A stretch of DNA of 64,000 bases from an uncultured Hyphomonas sp. (GTDB lineage Bacteria > Pseudomonadota > Alphaproteobacteria > Caulobacterales > Hyphomonadaceae). Of this stretch, positions 26,352-34,171 are shown one piece after another. How positions within the stretch are numbered: position 1 is the stretch's first letter; every line of letters starts with the position of its first letter. Under the pieces are notes generated by a model that was not told the origin of the DNA, made no database searches, and was given only the letters and a program-made list of their open reading frames with translations. A program made the position numbers and the translations under genes. The stretch spans positions 1,054,001 through 1,118,000 of the forward strand of contig NZ_OY782759.1 in NCBI RefSeq assembly GCF_963678195.1. The letters run 5' to 3'.

Positions 26352-26775
26352 TCAGGCGCGCCTTCAGTTCCGGCGAAGGCATCGGACAGGCCCGGCGGCC
26401 GAAACGGTAGCGGTTGCGCGCGATGAACAGGTAGACCGGCTTTGAGATAGCATCCGGCAAGAGACCCAGCATAGCGGCGGCCTTCCATGGCCAGGCGAGC
26501 GTGCGCACCGCGGCGGCGAAGGCGTGCATATGCGTGTGGGCCTTGCCATCGACGATGACGATGTTGGTCTCCATTTCGACCGGATCGAGATTGTATTGCC
26601 GGTAGAGATTCTGTCCGGTGGGCGAATGCGCCGTCACAAAGCGGAAGCGGCGGGCTTTGTCGTGCCGCGTCATGAATTGCGCGAAGCCGGAACAGAACAC
26701 GCAGGTGCCATCAAAAACGATGAGGTCTTCCGGCGTGTCTTGCTGGACGGCGGCGGGCATCGGGATCGGCTCCAT
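26344..26775 (-). CDS. DCC-family thiol-disulfide oxidoreductase-like protein (DUF393)
   Basis: A 143-residue protein of the DCC family. The defining DxxCxxC motif appears as FDGTCVFCSGFAQFM at about residue 20. A conserved late arginine-rich RYRFGRRACPMPSPELKARL and a central VIVDGKAHTHMHA fit the family. Catalytic redox activity is presumed from the CxxC but rarely tested. It overlaps the DUF4166 gene by 8 bases. The gap upstream (26776-26964) contains the truncated copy of the abc-F 3' end. Confidence 0.85.
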   Translation of the reverse strand: MEPIPMPAAVQQDTPEDLIVFDGTCVFCSGFAQFMTRHDKARRFRFVTAHSPTGQNLYRQYNLDPVEMETNIVIVDGKAHTHMHAFAAAVRTLAWPWKAAAMLGLLPDAISKPVYLFIARNRYRFGRRACPMPSPELKARLIE

Positions 26776-26838
26776 CGGTCTTTCTGCAATCTAGTGTTGC
26801 GGAGGTTTCCATTCCATCAATTTCCGTGCGGCACATTG

Positions 26839-26957
26839 TCAAAGCGCAAGCGTCCGTGTCACGCCGACTTTATGCAAGAAAGCCTGATCGTGGCTGACAA
26901 GCAGGATGGCGCCATCCCAGGCGTTGAGGCCGGTTTCGAGCGCTTCGATTGTGCGCA
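26839..26957 (-). pseudogene. Truncated copy of the ABC-F gene 3' end
   Basis: On the minus strand these bases translate in frame as TIEALETGLNAWDGA, then ILLVSHDQAFLHKVGV, then TRTLAL and a stop. The intact abc-F gene at 27999-29573 ends AIEALETGLNAWDGA, ILLVSHDAAFLHKVGV, NRAIRL and stop. DNA match is strong from 26861 to 26957 against 28020 to about 28117. Only the last ~38 codons are present and they are detached from any start, so this is a remnant. The sulfotransferase-like gene lies between it and the intact gene. Confidence 0.85.
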
Positions 26958-26964
26958 ACGTGAG

Positions 26965-27882
26965 TCAGGCTGGGTTCAGCTTCTTCTCAAGCTCCGTGAG
27001 AAGTGTCTGCCGGACCTTTTCGGCGTCTTCATCAGGCACTGGGCCGAGTTCCCGGATTGCTTTGTCCAGCGGACGAATGTGACCAGGGTGCTTTTCGGTC
27101 CAGTTTCCTGCATTCCGGAATGCCAGATTGGAGGTATTGTAGATTTCGTGAATGAGGCCGAACATTGCCAGGCGGACATTGGGGGGCAGCCGCATCTTGT
27201 TCATTTGCCGGATGAACTCAAGCACGTCCGACCCGAGAGAGACATTGTGCTGGCCTTCGCTGCTCTCGGATTCTTCAAAGTCTCCGATATTGAGATAATC
27301 CATCAGCGGAACTCGCCAGCCATTCTCTTCCAGAGTGACTTCTTCGACATGGGAGGCGCCATAGCTTTTCATCATGTCGGCCTTCAACTGCTCCCAGTCG
27401 GCAAGGCGCCGGACGATCGGCAATTGGGCGTATTCTTCAAATGATGCAGGCGTTCCCGGATAGGAAATGATTGCCTGGTTCCAAAGGCTTTTAAGCCATT
27501 TGGGTTTGTCGCGGTACACCAGGAACAGTTCGACAGGGATGCCGGCAAAACACTCGCGGAGTTTGGCAAGGTTTTCATCCGGGAACTTGTAGAAGTGGTT
27601 GGACAATCCCTCGGTCGACAGCAGAAGAACGGGCGCTTCGGCACCGGCGATCAGGGCTTTGACCTTGTCCATATTGCCGCTGCGGAGCGCGCCGATGAGT
27701 ATGCCGTGTTTCGGGGTGCGGTCGTTCGTGATCGGTCCGATATCTTCGCGTATTTCGACCGCGGGATAATCAACGCCGAATTTGAGGAATTTTTCCCGGT
27801 TTTCAGCGCACCAGTTCTGCATCGCTGTCGTCCCGGTTTTGGGAAGGCCGCAATGAAGAATGATCTTTTCCGGGGACGCCAT
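26965..27882 (-). CDS. Sulfotransferase-like P-loop protein, inserted at the abc-F 3' end
   Basis: A 305-residue soluble protein. The N-terminal ILHCGLPKTGTTAMQNWCAENR matches the PAPS-binding loop of sulfotransferases, and LFLVYRDKPKWLKSLWNQAI fits the second phosphate-binding strand and helix. ATG at 27882 is preferred over an upstream TTG (27897). The gene is flanked by a ~97-bp direct repeat made of the abc-F 3' end (26861-26957 and 28020-28117), so it arrived as an insertion or by recombination. Acceptor substrate unknown; the gene could modify a surface glycan, but nothing nearby supports this. Confidence 0.72.
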   Translation of the reverse strand: MASPEKIILHCGLPKTGTTAMQNWCAENREKFLKFGVDYPAVEIREDIGPITNDRTPKHGILIGALRSGNMDKVKALIAGAEAPVLLLSTEGLSNHFYKFPDENLAKLRECFAGIPVELFLVYRDKPKWLKSLWNQAIISYPGTPASFEEYAQLPIVRRLADWEQLKADMMKSYGASHVEEVTLEENGWRVPLMDYLNIGDFEESESSEGQHNVSLGSDVLEFIRQMNKMRLPPNVRLAMFGLIHEIYNTSNLAFRNAGNWTEKHPGHIRPLDKAIRELGPVPDEDAEKVRQTLLTELEKKLNPA

Positions 27883-27998
27883 CAGCAGGAACCTCAATCC
27901 ACTTTCAATCGCTCGCGCTACGGCAAATTGATCCCGATTGCAAGGCAGGCTCCCGGAGGTTCGGATGTTTTCACCTTCGCCCGGAAAACCTGCCCAGG

Positions 27999-29573
27999 CT
28001 ACAGGCGGATTGCCCGGTTTACGCCGACTTTGTGCAAGAAAGCCGCGTCGTGGCTGACGAGCAGGATGGCCCCGTCCCAGGCATTGAGGCCGGTTTCGAG
28101 GGCTTCGATGGCGCGGAGGTCGAGGTGATTGGTCGGTTCGTCGAGGATCAGCAGGTCCGGTGGTTCGGGCCGGGCGAAGACGCAGGCGAGGCCCGCGCGC
28201 AGTTTCTCCCCGCCGCTCAGCGTGCCGGTCACCTGAAGCGCGTCGTCATTACGGAAGCCGAACCGCGCGAGGGCGGCATGCGCGGCATTGGCGCCGAGGC
28301 CGGGGTTCAGCCGGTGCATGTTCTCGAGAATGGTCTCGTTCGCCGCCAGCAGGCTGACATGCTGATCCAGCAGGGCGAAATTCCCGGTAAGGCGGTTGGC
28401 CGTGCCGGAAGTGGGCTGAAGGTCACCCGTGACGAGGCGGAGCAGGGTGGATTTACCGGACCCGTTCGGCCCGGCGATGGCGACCCGTTCCGGGCCTGTC
28501 AGCTGAAAATCCAGCGGGCCGAACAGGTGCCGGTCGCCGAACGCCATGGCGACCGATTTGAAATCCAGCAGGCGCCGTCCGGAGGGTAGTCCGCAGGGCG
28601 GCAGGTCCATTGTGAGGGGGGCGAGGATTTCGATCCGCTCACGCGCAGCGGCGAGATCGCCTTCGCTTTCCGCCATCTGACGGGCGGCGAGGGCGTTTCC
28701 TTTGCCGCGTGTGGCTTCGGCGCGCTCCTGCCGCATGTCCAGCAGCATTTTCGGGGCGTCGCCTTTCGCGCGGGCGGCGCGGCCCGCCTTGTCGCGCCGG
28801 TCCTGTTTTTCCTTTGCCTGCTGGGCACTCTTCCGTGTGCGTTTCAGGGCATCGCTCGCGCGGGCAAGGTCCGCTTCGGCGGCTTCGCGGGCGGCCTCCC
28901 GTGCTGCCGCATATTCGCGCCATCCGCCGGAGAACAGGGTGATGCCGACAGGGGAAAGCTCCACGATCCGGTCGACCTGTTCCAGCAGGTCCCGGTCATG
29001 GCTGGCGATGAGCAGGCCGCCCGGCCAGGTGCGCAGCAGGTTGGCAATCGCCTCCCGGCCTTCCGTGTCGAGATTATTGGTCGGCTCGTCCAGCAGGAGC
29101 AGGTCCGGCGCTTCCAGGATTTGTCGGGCCAGGGCGACGCGCATCCGTTCGCCGCCGCTGAGCGTGGCAACCGGCGTGTTCAGTGGGAACGCGTGGAGGC
29201 CGGTATCGGCGAGCGCCTGTTCCACGCGGGAAGGCAGCATCCAGTCCGCATCGGCGGCATCCTCCATACTGCCGTCGCCTGCTTCAAGCCGGGCAAGGCA
29301 GGCGAGGGCTGCCGTGATGCCGAGGGCGCCAGCAAGGTCCAGCGTTTCGTCCAGCGATTGCTGGAGCATGCCGATCGTGCCGTTGCGGTGGAGACTGCCA
29401 CTCGCGGGTGCGACGTCGCCCATGATGGCGTGCAGCAGCGTGGACTTGCCGGAGCCGTTGCGGCCGACAAGGCCTACGCGCTCGCGGCCGAGCGAGAGCG
29501 TCAGATCACGGAAAAGCGGGGTGCCGTCAGGCGTGGAAAGGGAGAGGGCGTCGAGCGTGAGAAAGCTGGTCAT
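27999..29573 (-). CDS. ABC-F family ATPase
   Basis: A 524-residue soluble protein with two fused ATP-binding domains and no membrane part. ABC-F proteins act on the ribosome (translation factors or antibiotic protection). Domain 1 has GRNGSGKSTLL, LSGGERMRVAL and LLLDEPTNNLD; domain 2 has GPNGSGKSTLL, LSGGEKLRAGL and LILDEPTNHLD. A basic, Lys/Arg-rich inter-domain linker (about residues 230-300) is the ribosome-contacting arm region. No Shine-Dalgarno lies before its ATG; a strong-SD upstream ORF overlaps it instead. Its last ~38 codons are duplicated at 26839-26957. Resistance versus housekeeping role cannot be told. Confidence 0.92.
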   Translation of the reverse strand: MTSFLTLDALSLSTPDGTPLFRDLTLSLGRERVGLVGRNGSGKSTLLHAIMGDVAPASGSLHRNGTIGMLQQSLDETLDLAGALGITAALACLARLEAGDGSMEDAADADWMLPSRVEQALADTGLHAFPLNTPVATLSGGERMRVALARQILEAPDLLLLDEPTNNLDTEGREAIANLLRTWPGGLLIASHDRDLLEQVDRIVELSPVGITLFSGGWREYAAAREAAREAAEADLARASDALKRTRKSAQQAKEKQDRRDKAGRAARAKGDAPKMLLDMRQERAEATRGKGNALAARQMAESEGDLAAARERIEILAPLTMDLPPCGLPSGRRLLDFKSVAMAFGDRHLFGPLDFQLTGPERVAIAGPNGSGKSTLLRLVTGDLQPTSGTANRLTGNFALLDQHVSLLAANETILENMHRLNPGLGANAAHAALARFGFRNDDALQVTGTLSGGEKLRAGLACVFARPEPPDLLILDEPTNHLDLRAIEALETGLNAWDGAILLVSHDAAFLHKVGVNRAIRL

Positions 29574-29628
29574 GGAAGGGCCGTGAAATGAAGGAAGAAC
29601 GCAGGGCGAAGTGCGGTGCGTTGTTCAT
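29527..29628 (-). CDS. Candidate 33-codon upstream ORF/leader peptide overlapping abc-F
   Basis: ATG at 29628 is preceded by GGAGG (29634-29640 region) at good spacing. The frame starts MNNAPHFALRSSF, runs 33 codons and stops at 29527, 47 bases inside abc-F in another frame. The abc-F ATG at 29573 has no ribosome-binding site of its own. That arrangement is typical of leader-peptide control or translational coupling, which is known for other ABC-F genes. Translation is inferred only; the long tail overlapping abc-F is constrained by the abc-F codons. Confidence 0.5.
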   Translation of the reverse strand: MNNAPHFALRSSFISRPFHDQLSHARRPLPFHA

Positions 29629-29717
29629 TTCTGGCCTCCTCAAACTTTCTGGCGGGGCTCGCCGAAGGGCCGATTTAGAGGCCAGGCGAGACGATTGCAA
29701 GGGAGGCGGGGAAAATT

Positions 29718-30890
29718 TCAGGCTGCCGTGCAGAGGCGGCCGGGCGCGAAACTCTCATGCAGTTCTTTCAGTGGCTTGCACAGCATCAGGTCTGCGATGA
29801 TCCGTGCCGTGATGGGTGCCAGCAGGATGCCATTGCGGTAATGGCCTGCCGCCACGAACAGGTTCGGCGCGGCGGTTGCACCGATCATCGGGGCGCGATC
29901 CGGTGTGCCGGGCCGGATACCGGCCCAGGTTTCGATCACGGGCAGGTCTTCCAGCACCGGGCAGAGGCGCGCAGCGCGGGCGTGCAGGGCGGCGATGGCT
30001 TCAGGCTCAGGCGTTTCGGTGGCAACGCCCGGTTCCACCGTCGCGCCGATGATCACCCGGTCTGCCTTGGGGGCGATATAGATCGCACCGCATCGTAGCG
30101 TCGTCTCCGGCGAGCCATAGCCATGTGCGACCGACAGCATCTGACCGCCATAGCAATCGATCTGGTCGAGGGCCGGGTCCCAGTTTACGAGGCTGAGCGG
30201 CTCGCCATTCTCGTCCACCTTTATGGCGGCGGTGTTCCAGCCGCTGGCAGCGAGGATCAGGTCGTGGCCTTCCAGGGTGAGGCGTCCGCCTTCGCTGCGC
30301 AGGGGCGCGGCTTCGCTGCGAAGCGTCGCCAGCGGACTGCGCTGCAGCGCCATGATCAGGGCCCGGACGACGGCGCGGTTGTCCACCTGGCCGTCGGTCG
30401 GCATTTGCAATGCGCCGATCAGGTCCGGTGCAATCGATGGTTCCAGCAGGTGCGCGGTGGCAGGCGGCAGTTCCTCATGCGCAATGCCGCGGGCATCGAG
30501 TGCGCGGGCCAGCTTGTGCATGGCAGCTGTCTCGGCCTTGTCGAAGGCAAGCGCCAGGGAAGGCCGGCCGCTGTATCCGGAATCGGTGTCGGCGGCGTGG
30601 GCGAGATCGATGGAGAAATCCGGCCACAGCTCAGCGCCTTCCATGCAGAGCTCGAACAGGTGGGGATGGACGCCTTCTTCGGCGGCGGCCTCATAAGCCG
30701 GGGCGAGCATGCCGGCGGCGGCCCAACTGGCGCCGCGTCCCATCGGGGCGGGATCGTAAATCGTCACCGGCACGCCGCGTTTTACGGCCAGCTCGAAAGC
30801 GGTCGCGAGGCCAATAATGCCCGCGCCAAGAATGGCGACTTTCGGCGTGAAACTCGAAATCGGCGGTGGGGGGGGAGGCGGCGATTGCAT
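29718..30890 (-). CDS. thiO: FAD-dependent glycine/D-amino-acid oxidase, ThiO-like
   Basis: A 390-residue flavoprotein of the DAO family. The dinucleotide-binding motif VAILGAGIIGLATAFELAVKR begins at about residue 19. Near the C-terminus GIRPGTPDRAPMIGATAAPNLF and HYRNGILLAPITARIIADL match glycine oxidase ThiO, which supplies dehydroglycine for the thiazole ring of thiamine. No thiC, thiG, thiS or TPP riboswitch is adjacent, so a general D-amino-acid oxidase role remains possible. The N-terminus carries an odd poly-proline run (seven Pro) before the first strand. Confidence 0.82.
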   Translation of the reverse strand: MQSPPPPPPPISSFTPKVAILGAGIIGLATAFELAVKRGVPVTIYDPAPMGRGASWAAAGMLAPAYEAAAEEGVHPHLFELCMEGAELWPDFSIDLAHAADTDSGYSGRPSLALAFDKAETAAMHKLARALDARGIAHEELPPATAHLLEPSIAPDLIGALQMPTDGQVDNRAVVRALIMALQRSPLATLRSEAAPLRSEGGRLTLEGHDLILAASGWNTAAIKVDENGEPLSLVNWDPALDQIDCYGGQMLSVAHGYGSPETTLRCGAIYIAPKADRVIIGATVEPGVATETPEPEAIAALHARAARLCPVLEDLPVIETWAGIRPGTPDRAPMIGATAAPNLFVAAGHYRNGILLAPITARIIADLMLCKPLKELHESFAPGRLCTAA

Positions 30891-30995
30891 GGGCCCTCAT
30901 GTAGGGCTTTTGCGCGCGAAGGTGAACTATCCGCTTTGACGCGGCGGCAGATCGTCTCGTTGTCAGGTCTCAACCGGTGCCGGAACGGCCTCAGA

Positions 30996-31253
30996 TCAGG
31001 CTGCGTGATCCTGGGCTTTCTGTTTTTCCCAGAAATTCACGAAGGCATCGGCCCATTTCCGGTCCTGGAAGATAACCGCCTTGGAAACTTCGCCATCCGG
31101 TGAGAAGGCAGTCCGCACCATCACGTCCGGCGCATCGCTCGTTTGACGGTTCCGTCCCAGGAACTGCTGCACGAATGCGTCCACCACAGTTGCAAGAAGG
31201 GCGACTTCTTCCGCCGTCTTCAAGCCTAGATCCACCACAATGTCGGTCGTCAT
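30996..31253 (-). CDS. Hypothetical 85-residue protein
   Basis: A small soluble protein starting MTTDIVVDLGLKTAEEV. I chose ATG at 31253, preceded by GGGGG about 9 bases upstream; an in-frame TTG at 31262 is less likely. It is predicted mixed alpha/beta with no signal peptide or cysteine. Ends in WEKQKAQDHAA. I do not recognise a family. It lies between thiO and the iron transporter operon, transcribed away from the latter. Confidence 0.55.
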   Translation of the reverse strand: MTTDIVVDLGLKTAEEVALLATVVDAFVQQFLGRNRQTSDAPDVMVRTAFSPDGEVSKAVIFQDRKWADAFVNFWEKQKAQDHAA

Positions 31254-31391
31254 AACCACCAACCCCCATGTTCCCCGGGTTTCGAATTAGTAAATCGAAA
31301 ACCATTGGGATTTTGAAGTTCATTCCCCCAATCGGAGAGAATTTCAATTCGCATGTGCAAAAAACGGGCAAAAGGTCGCGACAACGCTTTG

Positions 31392-31408
31392 TTGCGAATT
31401 ATTCTCAA
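31392..31408 (+). promoter_or_regulatory. Fur-type operator upstream of the iron transporter operon
   Basis: TTGCGAAT, one base, ATTCTCAA is an 8-1-8 inverted repeat with a single mismatch. It matches the alphaproteobacterial Fur-type pattern TGCGAAT-N-ATTCGCA. It is about 40 bp upstream of the lipoprotein start, where it would block transcription when iron is plentiful. A related half-site ATTCGCAT lies at 31347-31354. Position and operon content support the call. Confidence 0.7.
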
Positions 31409-31448
31409 CTATGTTTGATGGCCTGAAAAGCAGAAAACAGGCTCTGAT

Positions 31449-32522
31449 ATGACCGGAATTCGCCTATGGCTCACCGCCGCCACCGTCCTCCTCGCCTCAT
31501 GCGGGAACCCAGGCACGCCTGCCTCGGATTCAGGCAAATCTTTAGCTGAATCAGGGGACAAGCCGCAAAATGCGGGCGTGCTCAATGTTTACTCCGCGCG
31601 CCATTATGATTCCGACAAGGCCATGTACAAGGCCTTCGAAGAGGAGACGGGCATCAAGGTCCGCTTCCGCGAATCGGGCGCGCCGGAACTTCTGGAAACC
31701 ATGAAAGCCGAGGGCGATGCGAGCCCGGCGGACGTCGTGATTTCGTCCGATGCCGGCACGCTGTACCGTTTCGAAGCAGCCGGTCTGCTGCAACCAGTGC
31801 AGGATCCGGTACTGGACGAAAAGATCCCGGAACATTTCCGCCAGAAGGATGGCTACTGGTTCGGGCTCGCCCGCCGGGTGCGCGTGATCGCTTATGATCC
31901 GGAACGCGTGACCCCTGAGGAGGTGGCCCATTACAGCGACCTGGCCGACCCGCGCTTCAAAGGCGAGGTCTGCATGCGCTCCTCGACCAATATCTACAAT
32001 CTCTCCCTGATGGGGGAATTGATCGGCCGGATGGGGCATGACGCCGCCCAGGCCTGGGCCGACGGCGTAGTCGCGAATTTCGCCCGTCCGCCGCAGGGCG
32101 GGGACATTACCCAGATCGAATCGATCGCGGCGGGTGAGTGTTCGGTCGCCCTGACAAACCATTACTACTATGTCCGCATGGCCACCGGCGCGCCGAGCCA
32201 GCAGGCTGCCGCCGCCAAGGTGAAGCTCAGCTTCCCCGAACAGGATACGACCGGCACGCATGAGAATGTCACCGGGGCCGGTATTGCGGCCCATGCGCCG
32301 CATCGCGAGAACGCGATCCGGTTCATCGAATGGCTTGCCAGTGTCGATGGCCAGGGCTGGCTGACACTTGAAACCAAGGAATACCCGATGATCGAAGGCG
32401 CATCGCTGCCGGAAGGACTGGATGCCCTGCCGGATTTCAAGCGCAGCGACTTCCCGCTGGACGAACTGGGCACGCACCAGTCCGAAGCGCAGGAGATTTA
32501 TGACAAGGCCGGCTGGAACTGA
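31449..32522 (+). CDS. fbpA: Ferric iron ABC transporter substrate-binding lipoprotein (FbpA/FutA type)
   Basis: A 357-residue periplasmic binding protein for Fe(III). The signal peptide MTGIRLWLTAATVLLASC has a lipobox with Cys18, unusual since many FbpA proteins are free in the periplasm. Mature features include LNVYSARHYDSDKAMYKAFEEETGI, VISSDAGTLYRFEAAGLL and a tyrosine cluster ALTNHYYYVR typical of the iron-binding site. It is the first gene of a three-gene operon with permease and ATPase and follows a Fur box. Confidence 0.9.
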   Translation: MTGIRLWLTAATVLLASCGNPGTPASDSGKSLAESGDKPQNAGVLNVYSARHYDSDKAMYKAFEEETGIKVRFRESGAPELLETMKAEGDASPADVVISSDAGTLYRFEAAGLLQPVQDPVLDEKIPEHFRQKDGYWFGLARRVRVIAYDPERVTPEEVAHYSDLADPRFKGEVCMRSSTNIYNLSLMGELIGRMGHDAAQAWADGVVANFARPPQGGDITQIESIAAGECSVALTNHYYYVRMATGAPSQQAAAAKVKLSFPEQDTTGTHENVTGAGIAAHAPHRENAIRFIEWLASVDGQGWLTLETKEYPMIEGASLPEGLDALPDFKRSDFPLDELGTHQSEAQEIYDKAGWN

Positions 32523-32533
32523 GGCAGACACGC

Positions 32534-34171
32534 TTGGCCGGTCTTTCCCTTCCAGCGCGGGTGTTCCTGCCCAAGCGCCTGAAACTCCGGCCCGCTGACG
32601 GGCCGGCTGTGCTGGCCGGTGCCATCATTGCCGTACCCGTTGTGTCGGTCCTGCTGGCCGCCGTGTTCATGGGCGGCGGGGAGGCGTGGCAACACATCCG
32701 CGACACGCTGATGGTGCCCTACCTTGGCGGCACGCTGGGCACGCTGGCCATGGCCGCCTTCTTCATGCTTGCCTTTGCGGTCCCGGCTGCCTGGCTCGTG
32801 ACCATGCATGACTTTCCGGGACGGCCGGTCTTCGAATGGCTTCTGATCCTGCCGCTGGCCGCGCCCGGCTATGTGCTGGCCTATGCCTGGGGTGACCTGA
32901 TGGGCGTCGGCGGGCCGCTTCAGTCTGCGCTTCGCGATCTGACCGGCTGGTCGGCGCGGGACTACTGGTTCCCGTCCATGCGGTCGGTGCCGGGCCTCGC
33001 CTTCGTGCTGGCCAGCGGTCTCTATCCTTATGTCTATCTCACCGCGCGCACGGCGTTCGTCTCCCAGTCCATCTGTGCGCTGGAAGCGGCGCGCAGCCTT
33101 GGGGCGTCTCCGCTCCGCAGTTTCTGGAGTGTCGTCCTGCCTGCGGCCCGGCCCGCGATTGCTGCCGGCCTGGCGCTCGCCCTGATGGAGACGGCGGCAG
33201 ATTATGGCGCGGCGGAGTATCTGGGCGTGCCGACCCTGACCTTCGGCATCGTCCGCGCCTGGAAGAGTTTCGGGGAACCGGCGGCCGCGGCGCGCCTCGC
33301 GGTCATCCTTCTGGTTCTTGTCGTCGGCCTGTTGCTTTCCGAGCGGTGGAGCCGGGGGCGGGCGGGCAGCCAGCAAAGTTCCACCCGCTGGCGGGCGGTT
33401 TCCCGCACCAAGCTTGGGGGTTTCTGGGGCTGGGGCGCGGCCCTGTTCTGTCTGGTCGGTTTCTCGATCGGTTTCCTTTTGCCTGTTTCGCGTCTCGTCT
33501 GGCGGGCGCTGGAAGCCCGGGAATATGTCGCTCCCGTCGGCGAGGCGCTGAAGAACACGCTGATCCTGGCCGGCGCAGGCGCCGCCTTCGGGTTCGTGCT
33601 GGCGCTGGTGATTGCGCTGGCGGGACGCGGCAAGGGGCCGGGCGCTGCCTTTGCGCGGCTGACGGCCTCGTCTGCCTATGCCATTCCGGGGGCTGTGCTG
33701 GCGCTGGGCGCGCTGGTCGTTCTGGGAGGGCTGGGTTTGACGCTGACAGGGATTGTGCCGGTGCTGGCATTGGCCTGGGTCTATGCCAGCCGGTTCACGA
33801 CAACCGGGGCCGAGCCGATGGTGGCGGCGCTGGCGCGTGCGCCTGCCTCTCTTGGACATGCTGCGGAAAGCCTTGGGGCCTCGCCACTGCGCCGGGCGCG
33901 GGAGGTGGACCTGCCGATTGCCCTGTCCGGGGCGAGTGCCGGGGCGCTCATCCTGTTTGTCGAATGCCTGAAGGAATTGCCGGCGACCCTGATGCTGCGT
34001 CCGTTCAGCTGGGATACGCTGGCGGTGCGCGCCAATGCCTATGCATCTGACGAGCGGCTGGCCGCCGCCGCCTTGCCGGCCTTGTTGATCACCGCAGCGG
34101 GCCTGATCCCGGTGATCCTGCTGTCCTGGCGCCTGTCACATTCGCGGCCCGGTGAGCACACCCATGAGTGA
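32534..34171 (+). CDS. fbpB: Ferric iron ABC transporter permease (FbpB type)
   Basis: A 545-residue permease with about twelve membrane helices in two homologous halves, as usual for FbpB. The coupling (EAA) loops are visible as EAARSLGASPLRSFWSVVLP in the first half and HAAESLGASPLRRAREVDLP in the second. Start is taken as TTG at 32534 with GAGG upstream, 11 bp after the fbpA stop; GTG at 32561 is an alternative. The next gene overlaps its 3' end. Confidence 0.9.
   Translation: MAGLSLPARVFLPKRLKLRPADGPAVLAGAIIAVPVVSVLLAAVFMGGGEAWQHIRDTLMVPYLGGTLGTLAMAAFFMLAFAVPAAWLVTMHDFPGRPVFEWLLILPLAAPGYVLAYAWGDLMGVGGPLQSALRDLTGWSARDYWFPSMRSVPGLAFVLASGLYPYVYLTARTAFVSQSICALEAARSLGASPLRSFWSVVLPAARPAIAAGLALALMETAADYGAAEYLGVPTLTFGIVRAWKSFGEPAAAARLAVILLVLVVGLLLSERWSRGRAGSQQSSTRWRAVSRTKLGGFWGWGAALFCLVGFSIGFLLPVSRLVWRALEAREYVAPVGEALKNTLILAGAGAAFGFVLALVIALAGRGKGPGAAFARLTASSAYAIPGAVLALGALVVLGGLGLTLTGIVPVLALAWVYASRFTTTGAEPMVAALARAPASLGHAAESLGASPLRRAREVDLPIALSGASAGALILFVECLKELPATLMLRPFSWDTLAVRANAYASDERLAAAALPALLITAAGLIPVILLSWRLSHSRPGEHTHE

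Noticed and set aside
26965-28117. Transposon or IS element as carrier of the sulfotransferase insertion
   Set aside because: No transposase, terminal inverted repeats or short target duplications are seen; only the abc-F 3'-end duplication flanks it.
31337-31354. Second Fur-like site upstream of the iron operon
   Set aside because: Half-sites are present (GAGAATT and ATTCGCA) but the spacing is off by two bases, so I count it only as a weak half-site.
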